Assembly (NCBI GenBank): GCA_036507695.1
Contig: DATCIR010000290.1
Coordinates: 1-6,080 of the forward strand
DNA length: 6,080 bases
Reading direction: 5' to 3'
Source of the DNA: JAKEGK01 sp036507695
GTDB lineage: Bacteria; Pseudomonadota; Gammaproteobacteria; SZUA-152
Below the pieces are notes generated by a model. The model searched no databases and was not told the DNA's origin. It worked only from the letters and a program-made list of their open reading frames with translations. Of the stretch, positions 1-5,110 are shown piece by piece (position 1 is the stretch's first letter; the number at the start of each line of letters is the position of its first letter). Position numbers and translations under genes: made by a program.

Positions 1-257
1 ACGTGGGCATCGTCTGGACCACGGAAGTGGTGGAAGCCAAAGCCGAAGGCCGCGCGGTGGAAGGCGTTGCCATTGAAGCGCCGCACAACAAGCAAGACAA
101 AGCCCTGTACGCCATCGGCGCGCTGAAAACCGGCCGCAACCCGGACAACGCGAAAAAGTACCTGGAGTACCTGGCGACGGACGATGCGCAGAACATTTAT
201 GCCAAATACGGGTTTGTAAAAGCAACCGCGGAAGAGTTGGCTTTAAAACCACTGTAA
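1..257 (+). CDS. Periplasmic solute-binding protein, ModA-like (3' end only)
   Basis: This is the C-terminal 84 codons of a gene that starts outside the window. The first complete codon is at 3; the GTG there is probably an internal valine, not a start. The residues show the end of a type II periplasmic binding protein of the ModA / SBP_bac_11 kind. A G-I-V-W strand is followed by a variable segment, then the pattern A-L-K-T-G-R-N-P-D-N-A-K-K-Y-L-E-Y-L, and finally A-Q-N-I-Y-A-K-Y-G-F, which matches the usual closing helix (AQ-x-I-F-x-K-Y-G-F) of these proteins. The protein would bind a small oxyanion or similar ligand in the periplasm and pass it to an ABC permease. Molybdate is the best-known ligand of the family, but the ligand-binding residues are not visible here. 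The stop is TAA at 255-257, about 30 bp before a strong terminator, so this is the last gene of its transcription unit. It looks more GC-rich than the genes to its right. Confidence 0.75.
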   Translation, partial: VGIVWTTEVVEAKAEGRAVEGVAIEAPHNKQDKALYAIGALKTGRNPDNAKKYLEYLATDDAQNIYAKYGFVKATAEELALKPL

Positions 258-285
258 TTATTGACGCGGTTTGGTTACAAAAAAC

Positions 286-320
286 ATGGGCCCGTGCCAA
301 ATATTGGCCGGGCCCATTTT
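286..320. terminator. Rho-independent terminator, probably bidirectional
   Basis: A near-perfect hairpin runs from 286 to 317. ATGGGCCCG (286-294) pairs with CGGGCCCAT (309-317), and GCCAA (296-300) pairs with TTGGC (304-308). There is one bulged T at 295 and a 3-nt loop ATA. On the plus strand it is followed by TTTTATTT, ending the solute-binding protein gene. On the minus strand it is followed by G and then six T residues, so it can also stop read-through from the convergent cytochrome/Fe-S/NrfD operon. Its position between two convergent genes fits a shared terminator. Confidence 0.88.
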
Positions 321-385
321 ATTTGGTATGACAAAAAAAATGGGCAGTTAAGTGTATTAGCTCACACTTCATCTAACAGGCGTGT

Positions 386-438
386 CCGGTCATTCCGGCC
401 ATAAATTCACTTGAAAGCATCGAAACGGCCGGAACCGG
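386..438. repeat. Imperfect inverted repeat, REP-like, 3' of the nrfD-type gene
   Basis: CCGGT (386-390) and TCCGGCC (394-400), separated by a bulged CAT, are together the exact reverse complement of GGCCGGAACCGG (427-438). The 12-bp stem encloses a 26-nt loop. The 10-mer GTCATTCCGG at 389-398 also occurs, inverted, in the palindromic element near 4000, so this may be a solo REP-type unit. There is no T-tract next to it, so I do not call it an intrinsic terminator. It lies 8 bp beyond the stop codon of the minus-strand operon and could protect the 3' end of its mRNA. Confidence 0.45.
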
Positions 439-445
439 ATGTTGG

Positions 446-1648
446 TTATTCGTGATCTGTCCCCACATATTCTGTCGCCACATATTCGTCTTCAAAGTCG
501 ATGGTAAAGATTTTTACGAACACATACGTCAGACCGAGTGAGAACATTATCGCTCCGAGCGCCGCCAATGCACCCTCGATACCGAATACCGGTACTTGGT
601 ATTCCAAATAGCCGCGCATAGTCTTGGAAATCTCTTGTCCTCCGATCACAACGTTATAACGCATCATGAATACTTGCACCAAGGCAAGTACCGATGCGAC
701 AGATGTTGCAACAATCAATTTTACGCCCGAAAGTTTATACCTCCACACACAAAAAAGCACCGCGATAGGCACGATGGCGCCAACAAGGAACTGTATGATG
801 AAGAATCTGTAAAACATTGGCCCGGAGACGTACTCCATGATTAGCTCAATACCTTCCTTCCCTTTGTAGACCAGACTGACAAATTCAACGCCTTCGAGAA
901 ACAGCGTGAATATGGCAAAGATCATCAGATAGAAGGAAAGCCCTCTCAGGCATATTTCATCGACTTTGAATTTCCGATACGCCGAGACCACGAGATACAT
1001 CAGCATCACCGCGGCTAGTCCCGAGACTATCGCCGAGATAACGAATATGACAATGGTCAATTCAGATGACCACCACTCCCGGGATTTCAACGACGAGAAA
1101 ACAAAACCAACGTAGCCATGCAAACCATGCGCGCCGAGTATACTGAAGATCACGATACGCCTGAGCCACTTATGGTCAAACGCTCGCGCCCCAGGTGAGA
1201 TGTTGTCATCGAATAATGTCAACGCTTGATAGAATAATCTTTTTGGGCCGGTGGAATTTCTCGCTTGCAGAACATTATATTCTCTGAACTCAAACCATAT
1301 CTCAAGCAACAGGATGAACGTATACAACATCGCAAAATAACCAAACATCGAAAACGCCGAGGTAAAGTTCGGTGTAATCATCGCGCCAAGCGCCCGCTCG
1401 GGGTGTCCGAGGTGACTCAACAGCACAATCGGCACTGTCAACATAAAACCGAGCGCCGCAAGCAATGCCAAGCGTGAAACCGGCTTAAACTGTTTCAAGC
1501 CGGCGCCAGTGAATAAAACGGAGACACTGGAAGCTCCCGCCACTAATCCGGTCAAGTACGGATAGACCGCTATCAGTATGGTCCACGCAACCACTGTTTC
1601 GTTTGGATACACATAGCCGGCGAAAGGAGTAACATGAATCGCTTCCAT
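446..1648 (-). CDS. nrfD: NrfD/PsrC/HybB-family membrane subunit (quinone-interacting)
   Basis: This 400-residue polytopic membrane protein belongs to the NrfD / PsrC family, whose members are the quinol-oxidising or quinone-reducing anchors of Fe-S-containing respiratory complexes. By eye there are about nine or ten hydrophobic helices, roughly at residues 18-48, 56-80, 98-118, 165-187, 197-224, 236-258, 279-303, 310-328 and 356-382. Family-like motifs are H-L-G-H-P-E-R at 79-85 after the second helix, G-A-H-G-L-H at 172-177, and R-Y-N-V-V-I-G-G-Q at 330-338, close to the R-x-N-x-V-x-G-G-Q signature of HybB/ActC-type proteins. The length fits the family. The ATG at 1646-1648 shares its A with the TAA stop of the Fe-S gene upstream (TAATG), which implies translational coupling and 1:1 synthesis. 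The C-terminus ends in a short duplication (E-Y-V-A-T, E-Y-V-G-T). The symbol is a family name only; the specific complex is unknown. Confidence 0.9.
   Translation of the reverse strand: MEAIHVTPFAGYVYPNETVVAWTILIAVYPYLTGLVAGASSVSVLFTGAGLKQFKPVSRLALLAALGFMLTVPIVLLSHLGHPERALGAMITPNFTSAFSMFGYFAMLYTFILLLEIWFEFREYNVLQARNSTGPKRLFYQALTLFDDNISPGARAFDHKWLRRIVIFSILGAHGLHGYVGFVFSSLKSREWWSSELTIVIFVISAIVSGLAAVMLMYLVVSAYRKFKVDEICLRGLSFYLMIFAIFTLFLEGVEFVSLVYKGKEGIELIMEYVSGPMFYRFFIIQFLVGAIVPIAVLFCVWRYKLSGVKLIVATSVASVLALVQVFMMRYNVVIGGQEISKTMRGYLEYQVPVFGIEGALAALGAIMFSLGLTYVFVKIFTIDFEDEYVATEYVGTDHE
458..487 (-). repeat. 15-bp tandem duplication at the 3' end of the nrfD-type gene
   Basis: Two adjacent 15-bp units (473-487 and 458-472 on the minus strand, GAATATGTGGCGACA and GAATATGTGGGGACA) differ at one base. 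They encode E-Y-V-A-T followed by E-Y-V-G-T, five codons each, so the reading frame is kept. Only G-T-D-H-E and the stop lie beyond the first unit. Confidence 0.8.
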
Positions 1649-2577
1649 TATCGCACCGCCTCATTGATACCGATATATTTCACACTGGGATGCGTGCCCA
1701 TATCCGCCTTGAGCACTAACAATTCTCTGCCGTGCTCCTTAATCCACAGACTGATATCACTTTCGGGGTCATTGAGATCACCAAAGATCAGCGCGTTTCT
1801 TGGACACACACCCACGCATGCAGGCCCCTGACCTTTTGTCAGCCTATGCCAACACCAGGTGCATTTGCCTGCCACACGGGTAACACCATCAGGTCTGGCT
1901 GGGATAGGCCGTAAATAGCGCGCGCCATAGGGGCACGCTTGTTTACAGTACAAGCAACCGATACAGCGGTCTTCATCGACCAAGACGGCGCCATCGGGTG
2001 TTTTAAACGTCGCACCCTTTGGACAAACCTGCACACACACCGGATTTTCGCAGTGATTACACATCTTTGGTACAAAGAAACTATATTCCACATCCGCTTC
2101 CGCATAGCGGTCATCGAAGCGATAAATAAAATTATCGGGATCGGAGACCGCGATATTGCCGGGATCGGTACACGCATCCACATACACCTGCGGATCACCG
2201 GCAAGCTTGGTATAGCGCTCGATCCATCGATTGTTGATCGAAGGATGTCCGGGCAGGCCGTTTTCGATCTTGCAGGCCGTCATACACTGATTACAGCCGA
2301 TGCATTTATAGGCATCAATACCGTATGCCCACTGGTGCGCAAACGGATCAAAGCCGGGCGGACTGAATTTTTCTAAATATTCTTGTTTGACGCGCTGCAT
2401 TTCGGCTTCGCTCGCGCCTCGTTTAAACAGCGTAGAAGCAAGCGTTGGTAAGGTCATAAGCATCAGTGATCCACCGAGCACCTGCTTGATAAATCCCCGC
2501 CGTTTTTGCGCGTTGGCGCTCAATGCATGCGTCACTTCTGAATCGCCTCCGGCCGTAACAGTCACCCGCTTATTCAT
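1648..2577 (-). CDS. Tat-exported periplasmic ferredoxin-like subunit with four [4Fe-4S] clusters (NrfC/TtrB/HybA type)
   Basis: This 309-residue electron-transfer protein has a twin-arginine motif R-R-G-F-I-K at 26-31 followed by a hydrophobic stretch at 33-50, so it should be exported folded by the Tat system. Sixteen cysteines form four cluster-binding sets: C92/95/98/102; C173/176/181/185 (C-N-H-C-E-N-P-V-C); C205/208/211/215 (C-I-G-C-L-Y-C-K-Q-A-C-P); and C239/242/254/258. All four have the full cysteine complement expected for [4Fe-4S] cubanes. This is the arrangement of NrfC, HybA, TtrB and PsrB-type subunits, which pass electrons between an NrfD-type quinone site and a periplasmic redox partner. 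The upstream neighbour is a multiheme cytochrome (57-bp gap) and the downstream neighbour an NrfD-family anchor (1-bp overlap). AGGGAG lies about 7 bp before the chosen ATG, supporting it. The family assignment is firm; which named complex it belongs to is not. Confidence 0.92.
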   Translation of the reverse strand: MNKRVTVTAGGDSEVTHALSANAQKRRGFIKQVLGGSLMLMTLPTLASTLFKRGASEAEMQRVKQEYLEKFSPPGFDPFAHQWAYGIDAYKCIGCNQCMTACKIENGLPGHPSINNRWIERYTKLAGDPQVYVDACTDPGNIAVSDPDNFIYRFDDRYAEADVEYSFFVPKMCNHCENPVCVQVCPKGATFKTPDGAVLVDEDRCIGCLYCKQACPYGARYLRPIPARPDGVTRVAGKCTWCWHRLTKGQGPACVGVCPRNALIFGDLNDPESDISLWIKEHGRELLVLKADMGTHPSVKYIGINEAVR

Positions 2578-2634
2578 TCCCGGTCTCCCTGTTTCTTGCT
2601 GAGTTCCCCTGATAGAACCTCACGCGTAACACGC

Positions 2635-3420
2635 TCATGAAAGCCCCGCAAAATATCGTGCCAGCGCATCTATCTCGTTGTCTTTCATTTTTGCGGCAAT
2701 GGGATTCATCATCGGACTCGTGATCTCGCCGGACCTAAACTGTGTCAGTTTAGCTTTCAGCATTTCGTAAGGCTTACTGGCGAGTTCCGGTGCAAAACCA
2801 CCACGGCCCGATGGGCCATGACAAGCAAAGCAATTTGAAGCGAGCGCTACCGCACCGGATGTGTCGCTTTTTTCCGTAACAGCAACCGCACCTTCGGCTG
2901 CGGTAGTGCTGCTTTTAGTGGCGCGCAATCCGGGAGAATGGGGATCGTGGCACTGCGTACACAGGAGTACGCCTTCATGTGGGTATGGATGTTCCTGCGG
3001 TGAGATCTGCGGTTGGCCTGTCGCACTGCGAGCCTTCATTTTTCGATGACAGGACAAACATAACGCGGCAAGGTCGCCATCACCGCGTACCTTTAGTAAT
3101 TGAGTTCCTTTTTGGGGATGTACTCCTTGCGGGCCATGGCATACTTCACATTTGGATTGCTCCTTGCGCGCACCGTGTGCACCCGCCGACCACTTATTGT
3201 ATAACACCTCATGGCAGCTATTCGTTCCGCAAGAACTGGAACCCTGATACGCAGTAGGCGCGGACGCGATATATAAGAGGCTTTTCGCGTCGTACGAGCC
3301 CGTAAGCTTTGAGCCTTCCGGCACAAAAAAACGCAAGCCGGCAAAAAAGACGAATCCTGCAAATACCACCAAAGCGACCAAACGGACTGCATATCGAGGG
3401 GTTTTTTGCTGCCCTTGCAT
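2635..3420 (-). CDS. Membrane-anchored pentaheme-type cytochrome c with C-terminal class I cytochrome domain
   Basis: This is a 261-residue c-type cytochrome. One N-terminal hydrophobic helix (residues 11-33) follows a short basic segment and has no lipobox, so it is probably an uncleaved periplasm-facing anchor. Five heme attachment motifs are visible: C64-x4-C69-H70 (C-G-T-N-S-C-H, with a four-residue gap), then standard C-x2-C-H at 91-95, 121-125, 154-158 and 197-201. The first four form a compact NrfB/DmsE-like multiheme module. After a linker rich in A, S, T and E (166-194), the last motif starts a c553/c4-like domain (A-C-H-G-P-S-G-R-G-G, then P-M-M-N-P-I-A, ending in A-R-Y-F-A-G-L), with M237, M238 or M245 as possible axial ligands. 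As first gene of the operon it probably carries electrons from the Fe-S/NrfD pair to a soluble periplasmic acceptor, or the reverse. GGAGGA lies 7 bp before the ATG. ActA or QrcA-like roles are possible but unproven. Confidence 0.88.
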   Translation of the reverse strand: MQGQQKTPRYAVRLVALVVFAGFVFFAGLRFFVPEGSKLTGSYDAKSLLYIASAPTAYQGSSSCGTNSCHEVLYNKWSAGAHGARKEQSKCEVCHGPQGVHPQKGTQLLKVRGDGDLAALCLSCHRKMKARSATGQPQISPQEHPYPHEGVLLCTQCHDPHSPGLRATKSSTTAAEGAVAVTEKSDTSGAVALASNCFACHGPSGRGGFAPELASKPYEMLKAKLTQFRSGEITSPMMNPIAAKMKDNEIDALARYFAGLS

Positions 3421-3434
3421 TGCAAGGTCCTCCG
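3413..3434 (-). promoter_or_regulatory. Strong ribosome binding site of the cytochrome gene
   Basis: On the minus strand GGAGGA at 3428-3433 stands 7 bp before the ATG at 3418-3420. It is the strongest Shine-Dalgarno match in the window and decides the start. Confidence 0.7.
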
Positions 3435-3466
3435 CTTTTATTGGTATGGTGTTCTAGGTAACGACA

Positions 3467-3512
3467 GTTATATCATCGTATATACCAAATTAAATGAAAT
3501 GACCTGCGTCAA
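3467..3512 (-). promoter_or_regulatory. Putative FNR/CRP-family site and promoter of the cytochrome operon
   Basis: Read on the minus strand, 3512-3499 is TTGACGCAGGTCAT, which fits the TTGA-N6-TCAA consensus of FNR, ANR and FixK-type regulators with one mismatch in the last base. A -10-like TATAAC lies at 3472-3467 (or GATATA at 3474-3469). The site would then be centred about 42 to 45 bp upstream of the predicted start, close to the -41.5 typical of a class II activated promoter. The hexamer in -35 position (ATTTAA or TTTAAT) is poor, as expected if an activator is needed. The leader would be about 40 nt. This is inferred from pattern only. An oxygen- or nitric-oxide-responsive regulator would suit a respiratory complex. 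Confidence 0.4.
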
Positions 3513-3588
3513 TGTAGATAGCACTTCCATGTCGCGTGAGAAGGGAAAGAATCAATGCAATATTATTCTGTGTAATCCGGCTGGTTAA

Positions 3589-3829
3589 AATTCCTAGACG
3601 AACGTGGTTTGGGGCAGGGTAGCTATTGATTGATTCCAACAGCAAGGTCAGTCAAACGTGAATCGATATCAATATGAATATAAAAGGGAAATCTACGCCG
3701 CGAAATAACAGGCAATCAATAAACTCCGAATGGCTGCGTAGGCATCACAATTCCTTACTAAGCTAATCCGATGAATGCCTGCAGTCAGTATTTAATGAGC
3801 CTTTGCATATTACGTAGTGAAAACTTGAT
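3589..3829. other. Gene-free spacer with no recognised content
   Basis: No plausible coding region, RNA gene or clear regulatory element is visible between the operon promoter region and the palindromic element. Short ATTGATTG/CAATCAAT complements occur near 3625 and 3712, but they are far apart and AT-rich, so I attach no function to them. Confidence 0.5.
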
Positions 3830-3832
3830 TTA

Positions 3833-4024
3833 GGGAAGCTCTGAACAAGTCACTTTTCGCCACCCCGGCGAAAGCCGGGGTCCAACTAGATCAATACCTT
3901 TCTGGATTCCGGCCCCGGCATGGTGTAAGCCGGGGCCGGTATCCAGTAACACACCGATTTAAAACCACTGGGTTCCGGATCTCCGCCTTGCTTCGTCCGG
4001 AATGACGAATTAATCAGAGGCTCC
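3833..4024. mobile_element. MITE-like non-coding palindromic element (192 bp)
   Basis: The element starts with GGGAAGCTCTGA and ends with TCAGAGGCTCC. Read as AGGAGCCTCTGA with the next base outward, the right end matches the left at 9 of 12 positions, so these are imperfect terminal inverted repeats. Both ends are flanked by TTA (3830-3832 and 4025-4027), consistent with the 3-bp TNA target duplication of some IS5-family groups. Inside are three GC-rich hairpins: CCCCGGC-GAAA-GCCGGGG (3863-3880); an 18-bp stem with one mismatch and a 9-nt loop (3902-3946); and TTCCGGA/TCCGGAA (3973-3979, 3996-4002). No ORF is present, so it would depend on a transposase supplied elsewhere. The link to IS5-type elements is my inference from the ends and the TTA duplication. 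Confidence 0.65.
3902..3946. repeat. 18-bp stem inverted repeat inside the MITE-like element
   Basis: CTGGATTCCGGCCCCGGC and GCCGGGGCCGGTATCCAG pair over 18 bp with one mismatch and a loop ATGGTGTAA. With the smaller GAAA-loop hairpin at 3863-3880 it would form a very stable RNA structure if transcribed. There is no T-tract, so it is not a typical terminator. Confidence 0.8.
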
Positions 4025-4040
4025 TTAACATTCAATATTC

Positions 4041-4070
4041 TTGGCATCAATGAAAGACTTGGTGTTTAAT
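4041..4070 (+). promoter_or_regulatory. Sigma70-like promoter of the GST-family gene
   Basis: TTGGCA (4041-4046, 5 of 6 to TTGACA) and TTTAAT (4065-4070, 5 of 6 to TATAAT) are separated by 18 bp. Transcription would start near 4077, about 47 bp before the gene. The -35 box lies only 16 bp from the end of the MITE-like element, so the insertion has placed palindromic DNA directly against this promoter. Confidence 0.5.
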
Positions 4071-4075
4071 AACAT

Positions 4076-4123
4076 ATGACTATGTTACATACCGTATCTT
4101 TCAAATTATTTTTCATGGATTAA
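4076..4123 (+). other. Possible 15-codon leader ORF repeating the start of the GST gene
   Basis: ATGACTATGTTA at 4076-4087 is repeated exactly at 4124-4135, where it forms the first codons of the GST-family gene. The two copies are 48 bp apart, a multiple of three. The upstream copy opens a frame of 15 codons (M-T-M-L-H-T-V-S-F-K-L-F-F-M-D) whose TAA at 4121-4123 directly abuts the ATG of the gene. It could be a translationally coupled leader or only a duplication relic. The predicted transcription start falls on or beside its ATG, so it might be leaderless or not transcribed intact. Confidence 0.35.
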
Positions 4124-4855
4124 ATGACTATGTTAACGCTCTACCAGTTTCCGATTTCTCATTACTGCGAAAAGGTGCGTTGGGCGCTTGATTATAAGGG
4201 GCTAGAATACCGGGTTGTTAATCTGCTGCCCGGCGCGCACATAAAAGTCGTCAAATCAATCGCGCCGAAATCCGAGGTGCCGGTCTTACAGCATGAAGAA
4301 ACAATAGTGCAGGGTTCCAGTGACATTATTTCTTACCTGGACCAAGTCTTTCCACGCAAATCCTTAACGCCGTCTGACCCTGAGCAGAAACAACAAGCCC
4401 TGGAGTGGGAGACATTTGTTGACACAAATATAGGCCCATACACCCGGACCTATTTTTACTATTTTCTTCTCGACCGGCCGGACATCGTCATTCCACTTTT
4501 AGTACACGGTCAGCCTTGGTATAAACAATGGGTCTTTCGACTATTCTTTCCTAAGGTGCGCGACAAAATGCGCCAGTATTTACAGTTAAACGAACGAACA
4601 GCCGATATTTCATTAAAAAAATTACAACGCGCCATTGACAAATTATCCACTCAGTTAGCAACAAACCAATTCCTGGTCAGCGATCAATTCACCCGCGCCG
4701 ATCTTGCGGCGGCAGCGCTATTGGCCCCATTCCGCACCCCGGATAAATATGGGTTACAATGGCCCAAGCAATTGCCAGAGGGACTGCAACGGACTGTGGA
4801 TATGCTCACACCCGAACTTCGCTGGATTGACTCTCTTTACCAGAACTACCGGTAA
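4124..4855 (+). CDS. Glutathione S-transferase family protein
   Basis: This 243-residue cytosolic protein has the two-domain GST layout. The N-terminal thioredoxin-like domain (about 1-78) starts L-T-L-Y-Q-F-P-I-S-H-Y-C-E-K-V-R-W. C15 or S12 sits at the catalytic position, as in Cys- or Ser-type GSTs. The cis-proline motif S-E-V-P-V-L is at 50-55, and the glutathione gamma-glutamyl contact Q-G-S-S-D-I-I-S-Y-L is at 63-72. The C-terminal helical domain (about 88-243) has F-L-V-S-D-Q-F-T-R-A-D-L at 183-194, the conserved N-capping box and hydrophobic staple region. Members conjugate or reduce electrophiles and peroxides with glutathione, or act as binding proteins; the substrate cannot be read from the sequence. 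It stands alone, divergent from the cytochrome operon across about 700 bp. The ATG at 4124 has only a weak GGA nearby; the ATG at 4130 is an alternative start. Confidence 0.9.
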   Translation: MTMLTLYQFPISHYCEKVRWALDYKGLEYRVVNLLPGAHIKVVKSIAPKSEVPVLQHEETIVQGSSDIISYLDQVFPRKSLTPSDPEQKQQALEWETFVDTNIGPYTRTYFYYFLLDRPDIVIPLLVHGQPWYKQWVFRLFFPKVRDKMRQYLQLNERTADISLKKLQRAIDKLSTQLATNQFLVSDQFTRADLAAAALLAPFRTPDKYGLQWPKQLPEGLQRTVDMLTPELRWIDSLYQNYR

Positions 4856-4873
4856 TTAATTATCAATAACCGG
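4849..4873. repeat. Small hairpin at the 3' end of the GST gene
   Basis: CCGGTAATT (4849-4857) pairs with AATAACCGG (4865-4873) over 9 bp with one mismatch and a 7-nt loop. It spans the stop codon. No T-tract follows, so termination by it alone is doubtful. Confidence 0.35.
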
Positions 4874-4987
4874 CATTAATAGGACACTATAAATTCGTGG
4901 TCTGTCCCCTAATATCCCTTTGCCGGCTGTACTGCCTATCCAAAGTGCGACTATTTTGCCTGGACCTAAAACCATTAATATCAATAA
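4856..4987. repeat. Segment bounded by near-identical direct repeats and holding a GTGGTCTGTCCCC-type repeat fragment
   Basis: TTAATTATCAATAA (4856-4869) and TTAATATCAATAA (4975-4987) bracket about 105 bp. Within it, ATTCGTGGTCTGTCCCC (4893-4909) matches 448-464 at 16 of 17 positions, in the same orientation. GGACACTATAAATT just before it adds to a look I associate with REP-type repeats found near Y1 (IS200-like) transposase genes; that link is from memory and unchecked. No coding sequence is visible in the segment. Confidence 0.45.
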
Positions 4988-5034
4988 GTTATTAGATTGT
5001 AATCACAGCAGAACCGCTCATATGTTTCTGCACC

Positions 5035-5063
5035 TGGACATCCCATCACGTCACGCCTAAAAT
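5035..5063 (+). promoter_or_regulatory. Sigma70-like promoter of the toxin-antitoxin operon
   Basis: TGGACA (5035-5040, 5 of 6 to TTGACA) and TAAAAT (5058-5063, 5 of 6 to TATAAT) are 17 bp apart, the ideal spacing. The predicted start is near 5070, inside the palindromes described next, so a bound repressor would block the polymerase. The leader would be about 40 nt, leaving the Shine-Dalgarno sequence intact. Confidence 0.6.
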
Positions 5064-5094
5064 TAATCAAATTGATTAAATTGATCAATTTAAT
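5063..5094. promoter_or_regulatory. Two overlapping palindromes, likely antitoxin operator
   Basis: TTAATCAA-A-TTGATTAA (5063-5079) is a perfect 8-bp inverted repeat around a central A. ATTAAATTGATCAATTTAAT (5075-5094) is a perfect 20-bp palindrome. They share 5075-5079. Both carry TTGAT/ATCAA cores and lie over the predicted start site, just before the antitoxin Shine-Dalgarno. Phd/YefM antitoxins, alone or with toxin, repress their own operons by binding such palindromes, so this is the expected operator. The function is inferred. Confidence 0.7.
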
Positions 5095-5110
5095 TATTCT
5101 GAGGTGTGTT

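Noticed and set aside
350..369. Hairpin AAGTGT/ACACTT as terminator of the minus-strand operon
   Set aside because: The stem is only 6 bp and AT-rich, and the T-tract on the minus strand begins about nine bases further on. The hairpin at 286-317 is far better.
1839..2204. Minus-strand open frame of 121 codons in another frame
   Set aside because: It is a frame shadow of the Fe-S protein gene, with cysteines out of any recognisable pattern.
1939..2376. Plus-strand open frame of 145 codons
   Set aside because: It lies wholly antisense to the Fe-S protein gene, whose sixteen cluster cysteines prove the minus frame. It has no family features or ribosome binding site.
3093..3425. Minus-strand open frame of 110 codons overlapping the cytochrome start
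   Set aside because: It is a shadow in a second frame of the cytochrome gene, which has five heme motifs and the good GGAGGA-spaced ATG.
3479..3512. TTGACG with TATATA as an ordinary sigma70 promoter for the cytochrome operon
   Set aside because: The spacing is 22 bp, too long for sigma70. The TTGACG is better explained as part of an FNR-type site.
3406..3588. Plus-strand open frame of 60 codons upstream of the cytochrome gene
   Set aside because: There is no ribosome binding site or recognisable motif, it overlaps the promoter region of the opposite operon, and its composition does not look coding.
3863..4002. Possible CRISPR-like or structured RNA array from the regular GC-rich hairpins
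   Set aside because: The three hairpins differ in sequence and length and there are no equal repeat and spacer units. Terminal repeats and a TTA duplication fit a MITE better.
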